Shown piece after piece: positions 56,299-64,000 of a stretch of DNA of 64,000 bases. Below the pieces are notes generated by a model. It was not told the origin of the DNA. It was given only the letters and a program-made list of their open reading frames with translations, and made no database searches. The number at the start of each line of letters is the position of its first letter. Positions within the stretch are counted from its first letter, which is position 1. A program made the translations under genes and the position numbers. This DNA comes from Rosa chinensis (lineage: Eukaryota > Streptophyta > Magnoliopsida > Rosales > Rosaceae): contig NC_037092.1 of the NCBI RefSeq assembly GCF_002994745.2, forward strand, positions 81,512,824-81,576,823, read 5' to 3'.

Positions 56299-59200
56299 AT
56301 GGATAACAATGATGGGAGTCCTCCTAACGGTGGAGAGCCTGCAATGGATGCAGGAGATTGGAGGAACAGACTGCAGGCGGATTTGCGGCAAAGAATTGTC
56401 AATAAGACGTTAGTATGCTGAAATTTCGAGTGCAGTGGTGTGTTCATCTTGAATTTGCTTTTGTTGCATGTTAATAATAGCTTTTGAATTTGTTGCATAT
56501 GAAGAATGGATACATTGAAGAGGCGTCTTCCTTTCTCCGGTCAAGAGGGATTGCATGAACTCAAGAAAATTGCTGTTAGGTTCGAGGAAAAGATTTATAC
56601 TGCTGCCACAAGTCAGGTACTACAGACTATATAGTGACTTAGATATCTATTGTTTGATGGTGTGCAGGTAGCAATAAGATCTAACTTTTGATTCGATCTC
56701 GGTTTGTAGTCAGATTATCTACAGAAAATTTCTCTGAAGATGCTCACTATGGAGACCAAGTCTCAGACCAAAATGGCCAATTCTTTACAATCCAACTCTG
56801 CTGGTAATACCTATGAAACATATGCTAGTAATTCATGCAACTCCATCTTATTGTTTTCCTTATTTAATTTTTTATTTTTTATGTGTTTTTAACTTTTATT
56901 TTACTTGACTATTGAGTAGGGTCTTCTGGTATGCAACCTCAAGTCACCAATCAAGGACAACTCTTATCAGAGAACATTCAAAGTAACATTCCACCTGCTG
57001 GAGTTCAAAATTCTGCTGGCTTATCATCTGCACTACCCCCTACCTCTGGGCTCAGCTTATCATCTGTACTAGCTCCTACCCCGGCACTAAATACGTCTGC
57101 CTTATTATCTGCGCTACCCCCTGCCCCTCGTAGAAATATGCCTGCCAGCTTATCATCTGCGTTACCTTCTCCACAGGACGTGAACATTTCTAGTTCATCA
57201 TTTGAACTATTTCCTATCTGCGGTCTAGTTCCCTCGAAGAAGGACGCAGTCCAGTCAGATTGGAAGGCTCATAGCAAGATTTGCAGGGCTAGTGAGTATA
57301 GATGTGACTGTGGCACACTCTTTTCCAGGTAACCCCCTCTCTCTCCCATTTCGAAAAAATACTATTCTCTAAACCACTCATGTCACTAGTTCTTCTGTGT
57401 GAGTGAGACGATAATTTAATGTTAATTTCTTATTCTTCTTGCAATAAATGTTAAATTCCCTAGTTTAAGATTAATTTTGATTGATGGAGAATATACATTG
57501 AATGCACGCAATACCTGAATTTAATGTTGTATGAGTATGACTGAGTGAATTTTTTCCAAAACAGGAATGATAGCTTCATAACTCATAGAGCTTTCTGTGA
57601 TGCATTGGCCGCTGAAGAAAGTGCAAGGTTTGGTTCAACTTCAACAGCCACCAACATTAATATTCCGAGCTTCATGTCGGACTCATCTTCTGCTTTACCT
57701 CCTGCCTTCAGTCAAGACTTATTGACTAATTATCATAGGCAAATGCAAGGACAGCAACAGCAGCAATCAGGGTATTCACAGCAGCGGATTTCTCAGCAAC
57801 GGATACAACAAGAACTTATCCGAAATATCCAACAGCAACAAGAGCAGCAGCAGATGCTATTACAAAAAACACCATTGTCATCTTCTCAGCAATCTCATGT
57901 ACAATCAGCATCTTCTGCAGTGGAATCTTTTCTCTGTAGGCTTCAGCAGAATCAACAATTAGCTATTTCCCAGTTGACACAACCCATGCTTCAGCAAACA
58001 GCAATGCCACAACAGCAAATATTGCCGCCACAGCATCAACAGCAGCAGTTAACAGGTTTATAAACCAGTCAATTCCTATAACTTTCTTTTCTCCTTTACT
58101 TTCTTATTTTCATATTAGGTATTTGATGACTAATGTTAATAATGCAACAGTTTTGCATATTTTTTACTCCTTCTCTCCTGATCATTAGCTTTGGGATTCA
58201 TGTAAAAAAGTAATCATGGAATATTTTTGAAGCAAAAAAATAGTTGTGAAACTTATCTCATAACTGAGACTAGCCAACTTGGACGTATGTTTAATATGAA
58301 CTAGCTTTCATCCTTTTGGTTGTGTGACATTATGGTTATTAATTCTCGAGTTAGAATAAGTGGTTAATAGATCAGAGTTTTTAGTGAAGCTTTATCCTTA
58401 TGCTGCTTCAAGGGTATGGTTACCCATGGCTTACTATCAAAAATCTCATGCATACGCTGTTTTCTTTTAGCCTGTGGAGCTTCCACTGTGCGCTCAGTCA
58501 TTTCATGTTTTGTTTAGGGAAGCTTTATCCTTATGCTGCTTCAAGGGTATGGTTACCCATGGCTTACTATCAAAAATCTCATGCATATGCTGTTTTCTTT
58601 TAGCCTGTGGAGCTTCCACTGTGCGCTCAGTCATTTCATGTTTTCTGAAATGTTTTTTTTTTCCCCTTTTTTTTAACCAAAAACATATTTGACCTATGTT
58701 CTGCAAGTAATGCTTTATTAAATAATACCTTCATATCAAATTTCTTATGGTCTTTATGCAAAGTTAACATCTATTTCTATATATTGCATAGCATCTCTGG
58801 ATTCCACGGCCCAGATTCAAGATAAAAATGGAGCTGATTGGCAAGAGGAGGTCTATCAAAAGGTGAGGTGCCTGACTTGTAGGGACTATCCACGTTATAT
58901 TCCAATGTAATTAGCTGTTGTGACAACCTGACATAATTTGATCGAAATATTAACAAATAAGCATACATTGTTGTAGTTGGAAACACTGTATAGCAGATGA
59001 TACCATGGGGATACATTGTTCCAATACAACAGATAACTTTCTAATTATATTCCTCGCTTTGATTTGCAGATAAAAGTCATGAAGGAGACATACCTAACCA
59101 CACTAAGAGAGATATACCAGAAAAATGCTACTAAACTTCAGCAGGTATGATATCACATTTGTCGTCATGTAGTTTATTGCTAGTCTTTACTTCTTAAGTA

Positions 59201-60514
59201 GCCTTTCCTTCAAGGTTATGGTGGTGGTATTTTGATAGATTCCTCTTATCTCCTTATTTACTAAAACCATGTAGCCAGTTTACATGGCATTATGATTGAA
59301 ATGCTAACCTTGGTGGCAACAAAATCTTGTTACTTCCTTTTTTTCTTTGGCTTACTACTCTTCTTTCTGTTTGCTAGCTCGAATCTTTGCCACAACAGCC
59401 TAAGTCGTATCAGCTTGAGAAGCTGAAAATGCTTAAGACCATGCTGGAGCACCTCATAACAGTGTTACAGGTTTCCAAAAGTAACATTTCACCTGTTTTG
59501 AAGTGGAAGTTGGGTTTATACGAGAAGCAGATAATAGCTTTCATTAATACAAATAGACCCAAGAAGCTTGATTCTTCTCTGCAACAAGGGCACCTCCCTT
59601 CACCTCATTTGCACTCCATAGAGCACTCCCAATCCCAAATTACTCAAGTGCAATCTCATGAAAATCATATGAGTCCCCAACTGCATTCGATGAACTTACA
59701 AGGATCTGTGGCAACAATGCAGCAGAACAACGTGACAGGCTTGCAGCAAAACTATGTGTCTTCTTTGTCAGGGGTTTCAACTGCACAGCAGAACCCGATG
59801 AATCCATTGCAATCAAGTTCCAACACAGATCCAGGACAAGGAAACCCACTGTACTCATCACAGCAGGTCCCTGTTAGTTCTATCCAAGAAATCTGTGTCA
59901 GTGGTCCCCAACAAGCTAACAAGAATGCCTTGTCATCACAGAGTGGGATTAACATGCTGCAAGCAAACATTAATCCCCTTCAGTCAAATTCTGATTTTCT
60001 TCATAACCGATATCTGCAACAGGGACAGCAATTGAAACAGATTATTCTCGAAAAACTGAATGAACAGCGACAGCCGCAGGAGCAGTTGATGCAGAAGCAG
60101 CAGCAGCAGATATTTCAACAACAACAGCAGCTGCTGCCTGGACAGTTGGATCCCCAGCTTCACCAAATCAGTGTTGTTAATGACATGAACATGAATCCCT
60201 TGTCATCATCACAGAGTGGGAGTGATATGCTGCAGGGAAGCATTGATTCCCTCAAGTCAAATTCTGGTATGGTTGATAACCAGTGTCAGAAGCAAGAAAC
60301 TTTCTCTGTGAACTTCAAGCAACTGTATCCACAGCTACAGATGCAGCAGCAATGGATGCAGAAACCGCAGATGCTTCAAGAAAAGCAACAGCAGCAGATA
60401 CAGCAACTACAGCAACAAGCAAAGCAGCGGCTGCATCTTATTTATTTCATCTATCTCATCTTTCTCGTTATTCTATACATTGCTGCTGTTTTCGGGAAAG
60501 GCTATTGGATTTAA
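56299..60514 (+). CDS. MED15-like protein with fused IDD zinc-finger segment and membrane-like tail (module 12)
   Basis: There are eight exons: 56299-56408, 56505-56616, 56710-56803, 56920-57328, 57565-58055, 58792-58862, 59070-59144 and 59378-60514. All phases agree and give 832 residues. Residues 1-105 are the KIX region (MDTLKRRLPFSGQEGLHELKK; SDYLQKISLKMLTMETKSQ). Residues 106-213 are Ser/Pro-rich. Residues 214-263 are the IDD zinc-finger segment. Residues 264-405 are Gln-rich. Residues 406-520 are the MED15 body (ADWQEEVYQK, IKVMKETYL, KLEKLKMLKTMLEHLIT-like, VSKSNISP, FINTNRPKK), followed by a long Q-rich region. Residues 807-832 are a hydrophobic tail (IYFIYLIFLVILYIAAVFG). Mediator MED15 relays activator signals to RNA polymerase II. 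The IDD part could add DNA or partner binding, and the tail could tether it to a membrane (both inferred). Confidence 0.75.
57243..57629 (+). other. IDD (BIRD) zinc-finger gene segment captured with its intron
   Basis: DAVQSDWKAHSKICRASEYR and then CDCGTLFSR|NDSFITHRAFCDALA match the end of zinc finger 3 and all of zinc finger 4 of plant INDETERMINATE-DOMAIN proteins. The fourth finger keeps its C-x-C..H-x3-C ligands. The CxxC half of finger 3 is missing (SKKD precedes AVQSD). An intron (57329-57564) interrupts SR|N with correct splice sites. Arg to Asn in the usual SRRDSF is a departure. Among the modules here, only this one carries the segment. Confidence 0.9.
58386..58645. repeat. 133-bp tandem duplication in intron 5 of module 12
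   Basis: Two near-identical units start GAAGCTTTATCCTTATGCTG at 58386 and 58519. They differ at only a few bases (for example CATACGC versus CATATGC). A related single copy lies in the intron at about 38070-38190 of module 9. Confidence 0.8.
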
Positions 60515-61990
60515 TCAGGCCTTGTTCTCCCCTACCTACTATCTGCTCTTTGTAATTCTGTAGCTCGAAGCTTGTTGTGATATGATATTTCTCTGCGAGA
60601 ACTTCTTTTAATTGTGATATTTCTTTTCAGAACTATTTGTATGTTCTACCTAAATGCCTTCATGGTCAGTTATTTGCTAGCTGTAAGCATTGAATATGAA
60701 CCCCTCTTGGATGATGACATAGGACATAGTTCACAAGGTAATGCCGTTCAGTTGTGATATATAGTTTTGAAAAGGAAATTGAAGGCATTGCCTTGGGTTT
60801 GGCCATTTGGGTAGAGAGAGTAGAGATCATATTCTGGCTTTATTGCGAATGCTAGTAGCTGCTGTTATAACATTGGAGGGTATGCAACTTCATCGGCAAA
60901 GGGAACTAGAGCAGGTCATACAAATCCAAAGAGAAGCAAAACCTCTCACACCCCTAAAATTGGACCGACCGACACTACTAGGTGTACTATAGCCTCCATT
61001 TTCTTACTCGTTAGTCCAATTCCTCAACACCATAGTCTTTCATCACCTCAACACCGTTGACAGTGTAACAACATTTAACTGTTTATTTCTATTATTGATA
61101 CAATGATACAGATAAACTGTCAACAACATTTAACTGTTTATTTCTATTATTGATACAAAAACGTGTTAGTATTGTGTTAATTTTTATACATCCACGAACT
61201 TACTTATTTTTTATTTTCCTTCTTCAAATTAGATACACGAGACGCGGAACTTTAATTCAATATTATCTAATTGGTTACTATGAGGGAACTTGTAACACAC
61301 TAGGATTATCAACATCTGTGATCAAAACACTCAAGTGGAATCACAGTCATTGAAACTAAATCTAAAGGTGTGTAGCCACAAATTCTCCGTCACATAGTGA
61401 CCATATAAATAAAGCCGAAAAAGCTTTAAAAAGTAAAAATAGATTACGTTAGTACCATATTTAAGCTAATCATAGAATATTTGGAAAATAATGTGAAACA
61501 CTCTCACTTCTTTAGCAAGACTAGCAGTCGGTAAGTTTCATCTTCTCCAATCTTGCTGATCACTTTTTCAACCATTTTCTATCTTCAAATCCCTCCAAGA
61601 AAACGGTAGTGTTATTTTCAATCCTTCTGCTGATCGTCTTATTGTCACTGTTTGTAAGCTTCTAAAGTTTTAGATTATTCGATTTTGGTTTTGTGTATAC
61701 GTTTCCATCATCACCGTTAATTTTCTTGCTCCGATCGTCCTCAAACTTTGTGTATTTTTCGATTCTATGTGGTTTCCCAGGTTTGGTTTTGCAGAGTTGA
61801 TTTAAGCAACTGTATAAACTGAAGAGTCATTTTCATCGATCAAAGTTAGCAACTTGTGTACAATTTTGAATTTTGTTGCTCTGATTGTTCTTGAACTTTG
61901 TTGGGTTTTCGATTCCATGTGAATTGCTGGCTTTGTTTTGGATAATTGAATTCAGGGATTGGATTTTAGCTTAAATAGATATGTTTTCTG
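60515..61990. other. 3' flank of module 12 and 5' leader of a further array unit
   Basis: 60760-60890 matches the intron phrase found at 40380 and 52820-52900 (GGCCATTTGGG, TAGTAGCTGCTG). 61500-61970 repeats the promoter-proximal leader of modules 9 and 12 (CTTGCTGATCACTTTTTCA-like, then ACGGTAGTG as donor). It is then interrupted near 61990 by different sequence, so a thirteenth unit was cut off before its first coding exon. Confidence 0.5.
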
Positions 61991-62640
61991 AAGGGGTAAT
62001 TCCCGCATACCCAAAAATCCTTGGTATTTTTCCCAACTGCCCAACACTTTGGTATTTCACTATTGATGAAAGACAAAGACTAACAGGGATAGTTTTAACA
62101 AACAAATGCCATCTGTATCCTATGTTGACCTTAGATTCTTCTACCGTTCTATTCAGTCAAAAGGAAACAACAAAAAACATTAAAACAAAAACAAGACTAG
62201 CCTTCAACATGCCACATTTCGCCTAACGACTTCCTGTCTAAACGGCTACTCACAGGGCGGAATCACTGCTGCTTGTCCTAATTTTTCTGTTTTAAAACTG
62301 ATTCTTTTGGCTGAACAGTAAGGCTTTAGAACTTTAGCTTTCCATGGGATACATGCATTCGAATGTTCAAGCTTTGACATAGTAAACTATGCATGATAAA
62401 GATGATTACAATATGTAAAGATAATGACATAAACATTTTATAAATTAAAGAAGTGGGTGAACATCCATCTGAATTTATTTATTCAAATATACATATAAAA
62501 CTTTAAACAATCAGAGCCTCATTCTCAGGTAAACAGCAAAAGCTGTTTAGCTATCCATAAGAATGAGACCAGTTACTTACTTGTAATGGAAGCACACTAC
62601 TTCACACCTAAACAGGAAAGGAAGCACACTTGCTATTCTA
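61991..62640. other. Unassigned sequence before the pararetrovirus-like fragment
   Basis: I see no supported ORF, RNA gene or repeat. The left border of the inserted fragment probably lies in here, but no target duplication could be found. Confidence 0.4.
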
Positions 62641-62731
62641 TATTTTTTTTTTGAGAGGTTTTTCTGATCTAATTTTCGAATCTAGAATTGATATGGAAAT
62701 TTTCGAATGCCTTCTAAGAGAAGCTGAAGCT

Positions 62732-62741
62732 CCTTATATAG
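62732..62741 (-). promoter_or_regulatory. TATA box of the pararetrovirus-like fragment
   Basis: In sense CTATATAAGG is followed by AGCTTCAGCTTCTCTTAG. It lies about 230 bp downstream of the long minus ORF, which is where caulimovirids carry the promoter for their genome-length RNA. An LTR promoter would look similar. Confidence 0.5.
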
Positions 62742-62972
62742 GGAGCGGAACTCAAACTAGAATTCAAAATACAAAAATGTACAGGACAACTCCGTGACTT
62801 CTGCTTTTCGTAGTGCTCCTGCTGGTGGAGGTCGGTCAGGGAAAAGCAAAAGGAAAAAGTGAAATGTTTTTCACTTAACCTTTTCTTTTTGAAAAGGAAA
62901 AAGCAAAAGTAGCTTTAGAAAAGTCTAAAGTTCTACAGTTGCAATTTTGGTGCTGATTCTTCACCTGTAGCT

Positions 62973-64000
62973 TCACATGTTCTCGTCCGTTTCAGAATGG
63001 TGGCCAAAGACAAAGGAGTTGTTGTCTGCCTGGGCCATGCGAGTTGTTGTTGCATTATCCTCGACGTCTGTATCAACATACATCTTGTAGTGGTTGTCAT
63101 TTTCAAGCTTTTCCACCCAACGCATGCATGCCATTGTCGAGTCTATCTCTTTTCTGGTTAGAGATAGGAATATATCGCTGCTGACTACGTCAGGATGATC
63201 GTAAGCAGTGATAATTGTCTTTTCTCCTGCTGCCAGGAATGTGTTGTTGATGTCTTCAGAGATGATCTTTTTGATGTAGTCAAGAGCCATGGCCTTCATC
63301 CAGGGAATACTAGAATTCGGTTGGCCGTTGTATGCTACACAGGCTGGTTGAAGATATCTTCTTTGAATAATTCTCACATAATGATATGGAGGAATATATT
63401 CAACTTCACCATCTGTCTTCTGGATCCATTCAGGAGGTGTGGATCTGAACTTCAGACGAAGCATACAGTTGTCTTTTCTGATGTTCTTGACCGTGTTGAC
63501 AATAATAGGCGGCAAGCCTCTTAGATCATCATTAGTTTTAGTCCATAAATTATGGACAAAACCATTTTCAACAAGCCATAGCTTGTGTTCTTGAGGATGT
63601 TCACTCTGAACATTTACCAGGTATCTTCCAACATATGGTCCTGAGACAATAAAGAGGGTTGGAGGAACTAGGTTTTCAGGATTGTGCCTTCCTATCAGAT
63701 TATGGAATTCATACCAGTCTGATTCATTGAGTGCTATGATAGGGACCCTAGCACTTTCTGGACTTTCAAGGAAGGATAGTTTTTCTTTCCTTACAGCACT
63801 CTGCTGTGTATGAAGCGTATGAAGCTCTTCACTTTGTGGTCTACCATTCTCGTAGAGTTCTTCAGCTAATGCAAACAGAGCTGGGAACATTAATCCACTG
63901 CTTCTTTCTTGAAAGGCAAATAAGAGATTGTCCAGGATTGCCTTCTGGTGATACGCTAGTCTCCTGCCAGTTCTGAACACAGGAGTATCAAAAGTTCTTA
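62973..64000 (-). CDS. Pararetrovirus-like (caulimovirid) ORF, incomplete at window edge
   Basis: The frame is open from the window edge (64000) to the stop at 62973, about 342 codons. The apparent start at 63980 is GTG and the frame continues upstream, so the N-terminus is outside. I see no reverse transcriptase, protease or RNase H motif. The position directly before a TATA promoter, with no further ORF between, fits the last ORF of an integrated caulimovirid, such as a transactivator/inclusion-body type protein. This is an inference from layout, with only faint sequence resemblance. A retrotransposon-encoded extra protein is the main alternative. The frame has no internal stop, so the insertion is either young or still under constraint. 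Confidence 0.4.
   Translation of the reverse strand, partial: RTFDTPVFRTGRRLAYHQKAILDNLLFAFQERSSGLMFPALFALAEELYENGRPQSEELHTLHTQQSAVRKEKLSFLESPESARVPIIALNESDWYEFHNLIGRHNPENLVPPTLFIVSGPYVGRYLVNVQSEHPQEHKLWLVENGFVHNLWTKTNDDLRGLPPIIVNTVKNIRKDNCMLRLKFRSTPPEWIQKTDGEVEYIPPYHYVRIIQRRYLQPACVAYNGQPNSSIPWMKAMALDYIKKIISEDINNTFLAAGEKTIITAYDHPDVVSSDIFLSLTRKEIDSTMACMRWVEKLENDNHYKMYVDTDVEDNATTTRMAQADNNSFVFGHHSETDENM

Noticed and set aside
62505..62520. ATCAGAGCC resembling an initiator-tRNA primer-binding site
   Set aside because: It is on the strand opposite to the pararetrovirus-like ORF and matches only part of the site.
1..64000. CRISPR arrays, bacterial operons or tRNA/rRNA genes
   Set aside because: No regularly spaced repeats, no operon-like gene packing and no cloverleaf or rRNA sequence was recognised; the window is plant nuclear DNA.

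Overview
This is a plant nuclear window. It shows AT-rich intergenic DNA, GT-AG introns, PPR, IDD and Mediator-type genes, Ty1-copia LTR retrotransposons and many MITEs. The gene families suggest a eudicot, most likely Rosaceae (inference; there is no species-diagnostic marker).

The backbone is a tandem, partly decayed array of MED15-like (Mediator tail subunit 15, KIX domain) genes on the + strand, from about 12 kb to about 62 kb. At least twelve modules repeat one pattern: a short first exon, a 112-bp KIX exon starting MDTLKRHLPF, and a third exon starting SDYLRKISLKML. Modules at about 12.0, 14.5, 16.6, 18.2, 29.7 and 30.6 kb are relics. Modules at 32.9, 33.7, 36.6, 49.5, 51.2 and 56.3 kb keep open, spliceable frames. 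The 56.3-kb gene is the most complete (8 exons, 832 codons predicted). It carries an in-frame piece of an INDETERMINATE-DOMAIN (IDD/BIRD) zinc-finger gene and, like the 36.6-kb gene, ends in a hydrophobic membrane-like tail. Neither feature is expected in MED15.

Left of the array lie a possible unidentified minus-strand transcription unit (1-2.1 kb), a 711-bp tandem duplication (2.4-3.8 kb) and a hexose transporter (STP) pseudogene (4.27-11.80 kb). The STP gene is split by a copia insertion. A P-class PPR pseudogene with four frame disruptions lies at 27.8-29.5 kb on the minus strand, inside the array.

Three copia elements of related families, all with coding sense on the minus strand, punctuate the window: A (5394-11362, in STP), B (20001-26105) and C (41152-47431, in a MED15-like intron). 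Their LTR pairs differ at about 3, 2 and 0 positions, so all are young, yet none encodes an intact polyprotein. A and B share the same internal deletions, so they form a non-autonomous subfamily. The leaders of all three contain repeated short hairpins with a constant loop and covarying stems, and the same sequence also occurs inside gag.

Other mobile DNA includes two MULE-type MITEs with 9-bp target duplications (15.6 and 40.4 kb), a long-TIR MITE (31.2 kb) and a GC-rich foldback element inside a TA microsatellite (12.6 kb). The right edge holds a fragment resembling an endogenous plant pararetrovirus (caulimovirid), with a TATA promoter and a long ORF running off the window.
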